Shown in pieces: positions 21,714 to 33,925 of a stretch of DNA of 42,435 nt (the first letter of the stretch is position 1; each line of letters opens with the position of its first letter). The notes under the pieces are model-generated. The model did not search any database. It had not been told where the DNA came from and saw nothing but the letters and a program-made list of their open reading frames with translations. The stretch comes from Fragilaria crotonensis (taxonomy: Eukaryota > Bacillariophyta > Fragilariophyceae > Fragilariales > Fragilariaceae). The stretch is taken from positions 1-42,435 of the forward strand of contig JAKSYS010000546.1 in assembly GCA_022925895.1 (NCBI GenBank), given 5' to 3'. The position numbers and the translations under genes were made by a program.

Positions 21714-22161
21714 TTTGTAGGCGGAGGATGGACCGACGCATTAGAAGATTGCCGGACTCCAGGTGCGAGAAGCGCTGGGATCCTCACTTGGTGTTGAAGG
21801 ATGCAAGTCAAGTAATAGAGTCCAAAGTCTGAATCACATTTGTACCAGATTGAAAGCTATTGTGGCTACAGTTCGCAAATTTGCTGAGACAGCCTATCAG
21901 TAGATAATGAAGTCTACAACCTGTTCAAGTGCTTGGAGTTTTATTCGTATTTTCTCCTACAGTAGTTGTACTCTACTGTCTACTGTGAGCACCGAGTCAG
22001 CCTCCTGCCTCGACGACTGGTTGCCGACGATGCATCCCCGCATCGGTTTATCATTGATGGGAGATGGGACTGGTTGAACCTCTTTGCAAGGGCATAGACA
22101 GAGCATTCATGACACGTCGTAGTGAAGGCTACCGGTAGTACATAGAATTAAAAGGAAAGCC
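21714..22161. other. Intergenic region between VPS25 and the PIN-like gene
   Basis: About 450 bases containing the 3' end of VPS25 and the presumed promoter of the next gene. I see only short GTAG/GTAC-type repeats near 21960 and 22130. Confidence 0.5.
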
Positions 22162-23736
22162 ATGGGGAGCGAAATTGGGTCAGTAATTCTTGCATCAGCT
22201 CAAAGTGTGGGGAAGGTTTATGTGATCGGTTCCGTTGGATTCTTGGCAGTGAAGTGTACGTATTGACAGGATGATGGCGTTTGTGCGGTGAGCTTGGACG
22301 GCGTATCGTGAACCCTCCCACATTAGTGGCCTCATACTAAACCTTGTGACTCCTCATTAACGCAGTCCCAAGAAATGCTCCCTTGTTGCCTGCCAATTCC
22401 ATTGGTGCACTCGCCAGATTCTCCTTCAATGTGCTTACTATGTGCCTGATTTACGGGACTATTGCTCGAACCACGTCGGCAGCAACAATTGGTTCATACT
22501 GGTTCGAGATAATTGGGAATGTCGTCGTTGTGGGAATATCCTACCTCACAGCAACTCTGTTGGGACTCATCATCAAGATCAAAAATCCTGTTGACTTTGA
22601 TTCCCTCCGAATAGCTGCATCGTTTCCGAATATTGTGGCACTTCCAATTCTTATATTTCCAGCCCTATGCGAATATCCAGTAGTCTATGAAGCCTTTGGT
22701 GGTTCCTACGCACGATGCGTGGATGAATCGACGAGCAAAATTTTTGCATATTTCTTTTCCTGGAGTTTTCTGTTTTGGACATTTGGACAATCGAAACTTA
22801 TGGCGGCCGCGAACCAGAGATTGAAAGACTCGACGTTGGCGACAACAACGGCGCAGCCGTCTGCGGAGGAAACTGTGCAAGGTACCGAGCAATCTGCAGA
22901 CGCAGTTGGGGTCGAAATTGAACACAACGACAATGGGACCTCTCCCGACGTACCAACTACCGCGCTTCGGGCGTTTTGCTCGAGAACACGAGATTCGATG
23001 GCAAAAACTTTTTTATCAGCAGGATTTCTAGCAACGATGTTCGGATTTATCACAGGCTGCATACCTCTGCTGCAGGAAGCATTGTTTTCGCAAGGTGGTG
23101 CTCTTCGTTTTATCGGTGCCGCTATCGATACCATGGGGACAGCATCATCGTCCATATCGACTATTGTTGTCGCGGCAAGTTTGGTTCCCTGCAGTGGTAC
23201 TGTCGCGAACGAGGCAGCAGTTATGGAGGACGACAGAGTTGCGGCGGAGTCGGGCTTCATGATCCTGACCCCATTGAGTCGCCCATCATGTCAGACCCAA
23301 ACTTTGGCCCAAGGCGCAGGACGGCTGCAATCAGGAATGTAACCTCGGCTGTACGGCGTCGATCAAGTCTAATACTGAGCATTCGAAGATCCGATCGAGA
23401 TATGATGCGACTACATGTGTGGTTCTTTTTATCACGCCTCATCCTTACTCAGCCATTGTCAGTGGTGGCTTAGTAGCACTTGAGTGCGCTGGTGCACTTG
23501 GAGCAGTGTCGAATCTTAGCAAGTTAGTGATTATCATCAATTCCGCTCTACCTGGCGCGTTGATTGTTGTGGTATTGCTCAAGTCTCAGCCAGCACTCTC
23601 GGAAAGTGCAGCTGTTGTGGCCAAGATTTACTTTTCGAGTTACCTGCTCTCCATCATCCCCATCGCAGCATGGACCTCCATCGGACTCTATTTGTCAATC
23701 CCTCGAGAAGATGGTACGTCGTTTTGTGGACGATGA
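22162..23736 (+). CDS. PIN-like / auxin-efflux-carrier family membrane transporter
   Basis: A 10-helix-type transporter of the AEC/PILS family. Exon 1 (22162-22255, MGSEIGSVILASAQS) is followed by a 110-nt GTACGT...GCAG intron, and exon 2 starts at 22366. N-terminal helices include the family motif FPNIVALPILIFPALC. A hydrophilic loop of about 70 residues follows. C-terminal helices contain GGLVALECAGALGAVSNLSK. Two single-base losses break the frame: near 23265 (CTGACCCC) and near 23450 (CTCAGCC where CTCCAGCC is expected). Adding them back gives 488 residues. In diatoms the substrate of these carriers is unknown; auxin transport should not be assumed. The last few residues before the stop may instead be the start of an intron (GTACGT at about 23714). 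Confidence 0.82.
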
Positions 23737-24728
23737 TTGATCGTCTCGATGGACTATCGCTTGGAGTTCGGATTAGCTAAAGTATTTGGATGGCTGGCCA
23801 AGGAATGCTATCTCTTGAGGGGATCAGGAGGCCTCATTTCAATGCGTCAAGATTCTGCGATCAGCGTCGACATTCCACATGAGTCGCTATAGAATATTGT
23901 TGGTAGCATTGATAATTAACGAAACCAAGGGGACACGTACAATCATATGATGACCACCACGATGCTTCAAATCGTTCCCAGTCACGTAGGCGGCCTCAAG
24001 TCCACGTAAAGCTGAAAGAATCTGAGTGCTTCATTGTAACACCATTACTTGCAGCTGAGCGACATACAAAGGGTCCTGATGTCCTGATGCCTAACCAGTT
24101 CATCGGAAATCACAATTTAGATCCCGAAGGAGGCAAGAACTATATTTATTTAGCCAGGTTATGGATTAATGTGGACATCAACTTGGACTTCGGTTGCCTG
24201 ATTCTCGTGAATTTTTAGTTCCTGCTTTAGAAAGAAGGATGAAACTGTCATCTCTGCAGTGCTCCTGGACAGGCAACTACCGCTTGAAAGAGAAGATATG
24301 CCAATTATGCATTTCAAGAATCCTGCAGTTTGGCTTTTGTGGCACAATTCCGGCAAGAACTCCTTGTGCCTTGATTGAATGGAATCAGGCACACGAAGGA
24401 AGGTTCTGGAAGGATTGTGCCATCTGAGACTTGACTGTTAAATCATGATGCTTTCGTTGAGCATGGATTCATTGAAGAAGTCACAATACCACACATTTTC
24501 CTTCACAGTTTGCAATGTCAACAATGACTTACTGACTGCAACTTGAACTTTACCATCCAGCAAACATTTTGCTTCATCATAACATCATCAGCCACATGTG
24601 GCTTCTACAAATATATCAATTTTAAATATTTTTCTCACTAGTAGAATGCCTCTTAAAGCCAGCATTGCCTGTTTCCCACAGATAGTGCGGAATCATGAGG
24701 AGTGGCAAATGATTGCAATGGTCTCTTG
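23737..24728. other. Intergenic region
   Basis: Nearly 1 kb with no supported gene. From about 24450 the DNA becomes AT-rich with many TTGCA words, similar in style to the gag-only retroelement, and may be old transposon remains. Confidence 0.45.
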
Positions 24729-25402
24729 GTTTCTTTGATTTCATTGCCAACCCTTTGAATTCCAAACCATCATCTCCTTGGAACTTCATTACAACTCAAC
24801 CTTCATAATGGTCATAATTTGTTCGAGCAATAGTCCTTCACATTTTTCAACCTTGATTGCAAGGGCAGGTCTTGGTGACAAGCGTCTTATACTTCATCAG
24901 GGGAAATAATGCTATTGTGGCACACACTTTCTTGCATGTATTGCAACACCCATTGGAATTTCCTTTCCCAAACACCTGATTGGTTATTGAAGTTTGCCAA
25001 TACAGCATAAAATTTTCTGAAAAGTCTAGGTTTTATGTTGACAATTGTATGACTTATTCAGCATCGTTTCTTTGATTTCATTGCCAACCCTTTGAATTCC
25101 AAACCATCATCTCCTTGGAACTTCATTACAACTCAACCTTTATAATGGACATAATTTGTTTGAGCAATATTCCTTCACATTTTTCAACCTTGATTGCAAG
25201 GGCAGGTCTTGGTGACAAGCGTCTTATACTTCATAAGGGGAAATATTGCTTTTGTGGCACATAATTTCTTGCATGTATTGCAACACCCATTGGAATTTCC
25301 TTTCCCAAACACCTGATTGGTTATTGAAGTTTGCCAGTACAGCATAAAATATTCTGAAAAGTCTAGGTTTTATGTTGACAATTGTATGACTTATTCAGCA
25401 TC
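24729..25402. repeat. 337-bp tandem duplication
   Basis: Units 24729-25065 and 25066-25402 have the same length and differ at about a dozen positions. Both begin GTTTCTTTGATTTC and end TTATTCAGCATC. No coding frame is open through a unit. Confidence 0.9.
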
Positions 25403-28045
25403 ATACAGTTAGTCACTTTAGAAACACATGATCAAAGTATGAAGTACGACGCAACGTTGCTTGGACAGGTACTTAGACACAGTGTGCCATGGGTTTGATG
25501 ACAATGACACCACCAAACTAGTAGTCAAAAACAATGTTTTAAGGATTCTAGACTATAGACATCCAAAACTTTCTCTCTCTACCTTCTGGTAGTTAGCCTC
25601 TATCATTTAAGTATTATCCGAGTAAGGCTTCTACTATACCTTTCCATCACCTGAATGAAAGAATACTGGAGTACTCAAGGACTGTACTTGTAGAAGATGT
25701 ACGTTCTGTTCTCTTTGGATAAAAAATTCTGGATTCGCCCTTCCTTAGACAGCAGGTCAAAAACAGCAAAACAAAAATGGATGATTACTCCGCTTGTTCC
25801 CCCATTTTGTGGCTTTCTTTACCCTCCTCATATACAACAAAGAAAAACAATTCTACATTCTTTGATACCAAGATCTTTCATGAGTACCGCAACTGCAAAG
25901 TTGAAGGGTGCATAAACATCTTTTCTTTTCAGCACTTATAACATACTAAGGAAGATACGTGCAATAATAATAGAAATTTATTTCTGTAATCTAAGACTAT
26001 TTGCTACTGCCGGGTCGTTGCAATGTTGATGCTCCATTGTCGTCTTCAATTTCAAATAGTGGTGATACCTTGTGCTTGCATTGAATGGCCACCGCTATCA
26101 TTGCTGGCAATGCACATGATGTTGTTCATGCTGCACTAGTTGTTTCATCTCCTCTTTGTCAATCATTGACTTTGTGATATATGGCTGCATGCATGTGTTG
26201 ATGTAATAATGAATGGACAACGGTTGAGTGACCGTGGCAAAAACAAATTGAGCCAAAATCTGTGTGTCAGCATTTTTGTCCACAGAATTTTGTGCAAGGA
26301 ATGGCCTACTAGCTAGTGCCAAATCTGTGAGAGTTCAGATCCAAAACCGAGGACTATTCATGTACTATGCAGAGGTGTTCAGCTCAATCTGGCTGGTGCA
26401 TTGTCCAATGCCTTAATTAGTTCATAAAGTTGCAAAGCTTGGCTTTTGAAGAGGCGCTGAGGTTAGGGGTATGGAAACCTTAGGGTTTTGTGGGGTCATG
26501 GTAGTAGAATACAACAATAGACTTCAACAGTGCTGTGGAATCTCGATTGTACAGTGTTATTCTCATACTGTACAGTATAGGATGAGAAGTACTAAAATCT
26601 CCGTTTGTTTGATACGTCCAATTTCTACACTCATATGCAGACTACGTTTGCCCACGTGACATCGCAAGGCATAATTTTGAGGTCTGAAAAGGGGTTTGAT
26701 GGTGGGTGCTGGGCCAAAAAAGCCGCGGGCGTAAATACTAGTACAAGTACTCTGGAATATCATCTGGGAAATGCAACCCAAGAATTGTTGTTGCATGGGT
26801 TTTTGTGGACGAGGCAAGAAATTCAATACTGCCAAAATGTGTACTAGTATCTAATACATAGATTTGTGCAGCTTGTATCAGGCTTGGGATAACATCTTTA
26901 TGCAACCCTGATGCACCATGGTCATACTTATTTACATCCGATGCAACCAGGCATCATGCATACCAGAAAAGAACAATATGATTGTTGATATGGAAGCGGA
27001 GATTTCTTTTTGTATTTGACACCATTCAAGACATGGATTGCCATGAGAGGTCAGAAGGTTAGAGAAAATATTGGAAAGTTTGATGTCCAGTGTTAATCAG
27101 TTGGGCCCTGGAGAGCAATTTGAAGATGTGGCAGACAATGGCAGAATGGAGTTTCAACACATGCCTTAAGTTTTGAAGACATTCCATGGATGTCACAATT
27201 CAGTGATTTGGAAGCTTGGAATGCCAGGGCTTATTAACTTTTAGTTTCATGTTATTGCGAGAATTGACAACATGACACAGATGATTCTACTCTCTAGAGG
27301 GTTGTATCATGCCCCGTGCGCCATACTATCATACAGCTTGATATTGTGAAGCATGAAGCACGAAATCCTTTTCTTGCGTACGGCAGCCATTCGTATGCAT
27401 AGTATCACTCGTTCTCACTTCACTCGGAGGCTCGGAGGTACAATATCATACTTGTACATACACCTCTGGCCGTGTATCATATATTTATATATCACTAGTG
27501 GGTACCATCACATTTGATCGGAGTGTGTCTACTACAGGAAACTGGACGTACAGTACCCCCAACCTGGTCGTACTCCGTACCACTACTTTTTACTGTACTG
27601 CGTATTGCGCACAGTGAAAAAATTCAGACAGTATTCATTTGGTCCAGTACCCCAGAGTGGTCATACTCCGTAACAGACGCACGCACACACACACACACAC
27701 ACACAATTAATTTATAATATAGTAGGATATATCCATATATGCAATGCACTCGGAGTACCAGGTATCAATTCATGCGCCTATAAAAAAGCATTTACTCCAA
27801 TCAGACTCCGCTGAGACGTCAATGTTTTTCTGAGATTTTAAATCATCAATCTCAGCCAGCATCCAGTCCATAATGAAGTCATCATCAATAGTAGAACGAG
27901 AAGGCCGATCGATGTGCTTCGCGCTTCGAAACAAAACGAGAAGGCTGGGTATCACTCCCCAAACATCGTGCGGACCACATGTACTCCACTGCTCTGAGCA
28001 CCGTGGCAGGTTATTTTTTATTTTTTATTTACTCACGATTCCAAG
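25403..28045. other. Gene-poor AT-rich region
   Basis: 2.6 kb without a supported gene. It includes GTAC palindromes (25670, 27540-27600), a CA dinucleotide repeat at 27684-27705, and AT-rich TTGCA-style DNA around 26880-27260 that could be decayed mobile-element sequence. I saw no tRNA. Confidence 0.45.
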
Positions 28046-28295
28046 TTGAGCATTGAAGTTTCGACCTTGGAACGAGTGCCAGAAATGTGAGTATTCCTCG
28101 TGCAATCTTCTTGGAAGCAAAAATGAAGCATTCAAGAAGAGCGGTACCAGGTTGGTAGTCCAGAGTACAAGACTAACTGGGAAGATCCAGAAAGCCAAAA
28201 TTTCAATTTGAAGATTGAAGGTCTCTGGGTGCACAGCTGAAAACGAGAACCAGAAATGTGATCTATCCTCTATCCTCATATTCTTGGAAGCAAAA
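28046..28295. repeat. Degenerate duplicated segment upstream of the G8 gene
   Basis: Segments around 28046-28123 and 28208-28295 share CAGAAATGTGA and TTCTTGGAAGCAAAA at matching spacing. A further piece at 27920-27950 shares ACAAAACGAGAAGGCTGG. It directly precedes the start at 28353. Confidence 0.55.
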
Positions 28296-28352
28296 CGAGA
28301 AGGCTGGCAGTCACTACCTACCCAAAATATTTCTTCAAGAAAATTTTCCAAC

Positions 28353-31300
28353 ATGGTACTGAGAGTCCTTGTTCTAGCCCTTGGCTTTCCTTTCTTGCTT
28401 GCCCGTCAAGGCGACCATGAGCTTGACAAGCGCAGCAAGCTTCTACGAGGATATCCAGTCCCACCAAGTGTGACTAACTTATCGGCTATTCAAGAACCAA
28501 GCAACCGCCTTGTGACAGGAGGTGCGCGGGGTCTACACGAAGCTCTCATCCAGCATCGATCTTTCGAGATTCCGACCAAGACAGCAAGGACTCAGACACA
28601 GTCTGGAACTGGAGTGCGTCGAGCCGCCGCCCTACCGACCTCCGCTCCAGTTGGCATCCCCTCGGGGCCATTCATTTATGCAACATCTGCCAATGAGGTT
28701 GTCGTCATTCCAGACCCTCCTCGACCTAGCTTTCCTTCGCGATCGAGTTGCCCTCATCTCGACAACGACCTGCTTGATTGGCATAAACCATCTACGTGGG
28801 GTGGTCCGATCCCAAAAGCTGGGACGAATGTGACACTGCCAACGAATTCCAGAGTCGTGGTCCGACGGCCGGTCGTTGGGAAACTCTCATTTGTCAACAT
28901 TCCGGCGTCATCAGAGCTCATTTTCGGAGAGAATATCACTGGCATTACGTTTGATGTAAGTGGAATTGCTGTCAAGGGAAAGTTGACCGCGGGGTCTGAG
29001 ACTTGTCGCATAAGGACCCCTGTGACAATCACCCTCCATGGCGCACGACCCAACAGCGCAGTCACAAATGTTCCTCCACCAGAGTACAAGGGAATCTCAG
29101 TCACTGGGGAGATCAGTATCCACGGACAGCGGTTCTTCCGCATCTGGACCCGTCTTGCATTGACGATCAATCCTGGTGGTTCTGTCCTGATGCTGCAGCA
29201 CGGCGTCAACTGGGAACCCGGACAGAAGATTGTGCTCGTGACAACGGCAATGAAAGACTCGCGCGAGTGGCATAGAAACGAAGTAGCATCGGTGAAGAAG
29301 GTGATTCTTAGTCCGAGAACAGGTGTTGGGGCGGCTGTATTTCTTGAAAAGCCCGTGCTCTATCAACACATCGCCAACAGTGGATACCAAGGGGAAGTAG
29401 GGCTTCTGACTCGAACCGTGAAAATTCAAGGAAGCCAGACATCGGAGCCAACAGATCCCGATCCACTGAATTGTGTTCAAAGTTCTTCAAACTACGGCGA
29501 CGCAGCGAAACCTTGTCCAAACAAATCTTTGACTGGATACGGCGGGCACATTATAGTTCATCAAGGTGGCAAAGGTTACGTCGAGGGCGTTGAGCTGTAT
29601 CGAATGGGACAGACCAACGTCATGGGTCGATACCCTATGCATTTTCATCTCCTTGGAGAAAGTTGTTCCGATTGCTACTTCCGCGATTCTTCTGTGCACA
29701 GATCATTCTATCGCTGTATATCCGTTCATGCCACACATTTCATCGAGGTATCAGAAAATGTTGCGTACGATGTTTCCGGTTACTGCTTCTATCTCGAGGA
29801 TGGAATTGAGCATGACAACAGGATAGAGTACAATTTGGGCGCTCACATCCACATTATTGGTCCCGATCCAGCGAAGGGCACTGGTCTGATCACTTCCTTG
29901 TACACGCCAAGCAGCAGTCTCAACTTTCCTGCTGATGTTACCGCATCCGCATTCTACATAACGAATGTCCATAACTTCATAATTGGGAATGCTGCGTCGG
30001 GTGGGTGGGCGGGATTTGCGTTTCCCAATCTACTAACACCAACAGGCCTGAGTCGTGACGTGAACCTTCGACCGTCCAGTGTCAGGGAGTTGGTGATCGA
30101 CGGCAATACTGCACATTCGACTGGTTGGTGGTGGAACCGTGCAGCAGCTTTCTACTTCGGTGGGTCTCTGTATTACAACGCCGAAGGGATTCTTGAATAC
30201 CAGGCTGGGAGAGATTTGAACAACCAACGGAGTACATGCCTGCTTGATAAATGCCAGTCGTCCGCTGGATGTGGTTCGTTTTGTACTCAATGGCAACAAG
30301 CGTGGATGAGGGTATCGAATAATAAAGCTTTCCTGACGCCCAGCATTGGACTTAACTCTTGGGGTGGAAGACTGGATGTCGTTGGCTTCGAATGCCACGA
30401 CTGCGGCCTCTGCATGCAAGCGCAAGCGACAGATGGTTTCTCAGCTCACGACGTGTTGGTCGCATGTCGAAGTCGAACCCCAATCGTTCTACCAAGTTCT
30501 GCCAGCGCCAGTAAAATCCCAGCAGTTGGATTCTCGTGGTACGATACTAACCAGGAGCACATCATTTACGATATAACCTTCAGAAACTGTGGCTATCGGT
30601 CCGCAAGCTATGCACAGTATGACCAGGGCTTGACCAGAGGTTGTGGCGATGAACGTGACATCGGGTGTGATCCAAATTCTTCGGTTTGGTCGATGGAGGC
30701 CTTCAGTGACCAGAATGTACCAGAAGTGATGCATGCGACAAGAGGTGTCAAGTTTGAGAAATGCGGACGACGATTCAGAATGCACGACTTCAGGCCGATC
30801 AGTCTTCCGAATTCAAATTCTGGACGATTGCAAAACTGGTATGACATTGATGGTTCGGTCACAGGCTTGGGGGAGCGGTCTGTTATTGCGTCTGGGTTTG
30901 CTGACGCAGGCATGTGGTGGAAAGTTGACGATGAAGGTACGAACATCTTGATGGATTTGTGCTTTCCATGGTAGTTCGTATCATAGAAACATTGACTGAC
31001 AAGTGACCTTCCTCGAAATAGTTGTATTTGACCAGCAAGGTCCACTTTGGTTCTTCAAGCTGGACAGTGGGCCTCAGCGAGGACTTGGCAGCGTCACGAT
31101 GAAGTGGGACAGCACACTTGACGCACAGGTCGGCGTGTCCCATTGCGGAAACGGCAATAGTTTTCCATGCGATGCTGTGGGTCGTATCAAGCATTTGGGA
31201 GGAAAGTACAAAAACGATGCAGGCCTTCCGGTTACGGCAAATGCGCAGATTGTAGGTCCGGTGGGGGGCTTTGGCTGGAAGCTGCAGCTTTATAAAGGCG

Positions 31301-31865
31301 CTCCGAAGTCAATTCGCTTTAGCGAGATCGAAGTTGACCCTGCCACTCCAATGCTCCTGAGTATCGCCTATCCACCTGGAACCAAATTCACTATCACTGC
31401 GAGCTCCAGTTATTGTAAACCTTCTGTTCAGTACACGTGCCAGGACACCTTTCGCCAAGTCGCATCAGTGGCCGCGGTGCGCAAATCCATCGGGAACACG
31501 TACCACGTCAGCACAAATGGCGTCTTAACGCTTCGTTTGATCCAGACGCCAAAGACGTTTGTGGGTCGACCCGACTTCTTCCTCCCTAAATACACGGATG
31601 AAGGCAGGGATGGCAACGGTGTAGCTTTGGAACGATTTGAACGCGATGGAATTCGGCTCCTGTGTTCACAGATGGTAACTCGTTGCTGGTAGAAGCAGAT
31701 TGTCCTTCAGTAGGGGCATATTGCTCGGAGAAGCCGCAGTCATTTGATACCGTCGTATGTCCCACAGGATACTTTCAGACTGGATACGATACCTGCAGCT
31801 TGATTGCCAACCCGAAGTTGAGTAAGATATACGCCGATGGGAGTTCTAGCGAGGGCAGGTTGTAG
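28353..31865 (+). CDS. Secreted G8-domain / CEMIP-TMEM2-like protein
   Basis: Start chosen at 28353 because MVLRVLVLALGFPFLLA is a clear signal peptide; an upstream open stretch lies in the duplicated leader. A G8 domain (about residues 130-270: CPHLDNDLLDWHKPSTWGG, VLMLQHGVNWEPGQKIVLVT) is followed by a right-handed beta-helix (HFHLLGESCSDCYFRDSSVH, YDVSGYCFYLEDGIEHD). The animal relatives bind or degrade hyaluronan and fibrocystin-like proteins are receptors; the diatom substrate is unknown. An 85-nt intron (30937-31021, GTACGA...ATAG, CTGAC branch) joins WWKVDDE to VVFDQQGPLWF. At 31659 CC appears where CCC is needed; restoring it extends the protein from IRLPVFTDGNSLL through a Cys-containing tail to 31865 and gives 1142 residues exactly. 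Confidence 0.85.
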
Positions 31866-32210
31866 AGTCGTGCAACTTCTCCTCATTTATTCAGAACCAT
31901 CAGCCTTTGTGTGTAATTATATAATTGATAATAAGTACGAGACAGTTCCCAGATTTGATATCCTATTTGCAATCAGCTCATCAGGGACCTTAGGATTTCT
32001 TGGGTAGCGGCTGAACTGTAGTGTACTGTACCTACGCTGGCTTCCTCACTGGAATGTTGCAGGGGTGATGGTTTTCTTCAGGACAATCCACTGCCTCTGG
32101 GCTGCTGGACATTCGTTACGCGATGACCTCGAGGGACCGAGCAGGCAGAAAAAGAAACAATCTAGCATAAACCATGAGTGCAAGAGGTTGTTGTTCGGTG
32201 GTTGTTTCGA
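31866..32210. other. Convergent intergenic region
   Basis: The 3' flanks of the G8 gene (+) and ALG14 (-) meet here. I see nothing beyond AT-rich sequence near 31910-31960. Confidence 0.5.
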
Positions 32211-32857
32211 TCAACTCCCTCTTGATGTATTGGGGACAAAAGTCGAGACGGTTTGCGATCTAGGGAATTTGGCATGCAGCTCATCCCAGTGCACCAGAAA
32301 CATGTCTGCGATAGGATAAAGTATCCTACCGGTGAGCGAAAGCGATTCGACCCGACAGAAGCTCTCCACAAACACAACGTTGCCTTCACAGAGTCCGAAA
32401 ACTCGAGCCAGCAGTGTAGCTGCAGCAACTGGAATGCAGGTTCCCGGGCCGTTGCAGAGGAGCAAGGCAGGACGTGTCTTGAAAACAATCCACAAGGAGA
32501 ATATCATGGCGTACAGCGTGGACGCAATTGAGGTTACATAAGACTGGCCAACCTCTCGACTTCTGGGTATGAAATAGGTTTCAGAAGGCAACCTCCTCCA
32601 AACGCGTTGATTCGTCGTTCGCTCGTGTCATCGGTTGTAGCGACAATATAAACCAAGGGTCGTAAGTTTGTGGATTCAATTGTTGGATCATTTGAAGCAT
32701 TTCCGTCGTGTGGCCACCGGATCAAGGACGACTAACGTCTTTAGGGTAGTTTCGTTCTCACGGGTCGTTCTTTTGTATCACGGTGGTTCTGAATTGAACT
32801 CAGCACCTGATACGTTCGAACGAGGAAGGCCACGATGACGAGGAAAAGAAACAACAT
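32211..32857 (-). CDS. ALG14: ALG14, subunit of the UDP-GlcNAc transferase of N-glycan synthesis
   Basis: ALG14 anchors the catalytic ALG13 at the ER membrane and adds the second GlcNAc to the dolichol-linked precursor. The protein starts with a membrane anchor, MLFLFLVIVAFLVRTYQVL (ATG at 32857). It continues with SGGHTTEMLQMI, the sugar-nucleotide/ALG13 interface motif, then LVYIVATTDDTS, TRPALLLCNGPGTCIP and VFVESFCRVESLSLTG. These segments are in different frames. Four single-base losses, near 32751 (AAA), 32722 (GA), 32658 (CCC) and 32599 (GG), explain all of them, and correcting them gives 216 residues, the size of human ALG14. Such clustering within a conserved essential gene argues for sequencing error rather than decay. 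Confidence 0.9.
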
Positions 32858-33259
32858 CGTATACCCGCTGTTTGCTTTCACCGTTACTACCGATAGAGAG
32901 CAGTGGAGCAAACAGGGTAAAGAAGATGTAGTAAATGCGGTTGCGGTCGGCTCGAAGATCGACGGTATGCATACTGGTATTGCATGCTCTCTACAAGTAC
33001 TCTATTGTACAGTGCAAGTAGCCCCCAAGGAGTTCACCATACAGAAGATACTACTACAGTGTACAAGCTCTCAAAACGCATGTCCTCAAAGCACCAACTG
33101 ACGAAGAAGCCGTAGCGCAATTAGACTCTACAAACTACTCCGGTACTGAACACCATTCAAGCCGAATCGAATAACCTGTATCCTGTTGCACTCCACACAG
33201 GACGTAATCTAGTAAGAACAGACAGCGTCTGTCATTGAACATCAACTAAGCGGCGGAGA
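32858..33259. other. Spacer upstream of ALG14
   Basis: 400 bases between ALG14 and the repeat-protein gene, both on the minus strand. It should contain the ALG14 promoter. I see only short GTAC words near 33000 and no gene. Confidence 0.45.
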
Positions 33260-33925
33260 CTATGCGAAAAACTCGTCATGTTGACGGATGCCCTTTCCTG
33301 GGATAAAGTTTCCCTTTGTGTGCTTCGCCCCCTTAAAGGTCTCGGCAGCAGGATTTTTCAAGCCAGCGAGCAAGAAGTCGTCATGTTGACGGATGCCCTT
33401 TCCTGGGATAAAGTTTCCCTTTGTCTGCTTCGCTCCCTTGAAGGTCGCGGCAGCGGGATTTTTCAAGCCAGCTAGCAAGAAGTCGTCATGTTGACGAAGG
33501 CCCTTTCCTGGGATAAAGTTTCCCTTCGTGTGCTTCGCTCCCTTAAAGGTCTCGGCAGCAGGATTTTTCAAGCCAGCTAGCAAGAAGTCGTCATGTTGGC
33601 GAAGGCCCTTGCCTGGGATAAAGTTTCCCTTAGTCTGCTTCGCTCCCTTGAAGGTCTCGGCAGCAGGATTTTTCAAGCCAGCCATCAACATTTCATCGTG
33701 TTGACGAATTCCCTTCCCGGGGATGAAATTTCCCTTTGTCTTGGGTCTCGCCTTGAATGTTTCAGCAGCAGGATTCTTCAAGCCGGCCAAAAGGATGCCA
33801 CCAAGAGCCAAAATCTCGCGGCGGTCGGCGGCAAGCTGAGTCGAGACACGAACTTGCTGCGGAATGGGAGCGAATGCACTGGCAATAGCCAGGCTGGACA
33901 AAAGAAGAACGGCAACTTTCATCAT
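33260..33925 (-). CDS. Plastid-targeted protein of five 35-residue tandem repeats
   Basis: Start chosen at 33925 (MMKVAVLLLSS), which gives a compact signal peptide; an in-frame ATG at 33964 would add 13 residues. The signal peptide ends IASAFAPIPQ, the ASAFAP motif whose Phe marks import into secondary red plastids. After a short transit-like stretch come five repeats of consensus AGLKNPAAETFKGAKxTKG and NFIPGKGxRQHDDFL. They are nearly identical in protein and DNA, and the protein ends just after the fifth. The units are basic and Gly/Pro-rich, without membrane segments. I do not recognise the family. A structural protein binding thylakoid or DNA, or a precursor cut into peptides, are both only guesses. 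The frame is intact. Confidence 0.75.
   Translation of the reverse strand: MMKVAVLLLSSLAIASAFAPIPQQVRVSTQLAADRREILALGGILLAGLKNPAAETFKARPKTKGNFIPGKGIRQHDEMLMAGLKNPAAETFKGAKQTKGNFIPGKGLRQHDDFLLAGLKNPAAETFKGAKHTKGNFIPGKGLRQHDDFLLAGLKNPAAATFKGAKQTKGNFIPGKGIRQHDDFLLAGLKNPAAETFKGAKHTKGNFIPGKGIRQHDEFFA
33276..33800 (-). repeat. 105-bp tandem repeats coding for the plastid protein
   Basis: The unit start (TCATGTTGACG or a variant) recurs at 33276, 33381, 33486, 33591 and 33696, an exact 105-bp period. The first four units are more alike than the fifth, which encodes the N-terminal repeat. Confidence 0.95.

Noticed and set aside
26880-27260. Transposase-like fragment (KTWIAMRGQKVREN)
   Set aside because: Stops interrupt the frame after about 30 codons, and the resemblance to known transposases is too weak to name.
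33276-33800. CRISPR-like array
   Set aside because: The 105-bp units are contiguous coding repeats in one frame without spacers, in a eukaryotic genome.
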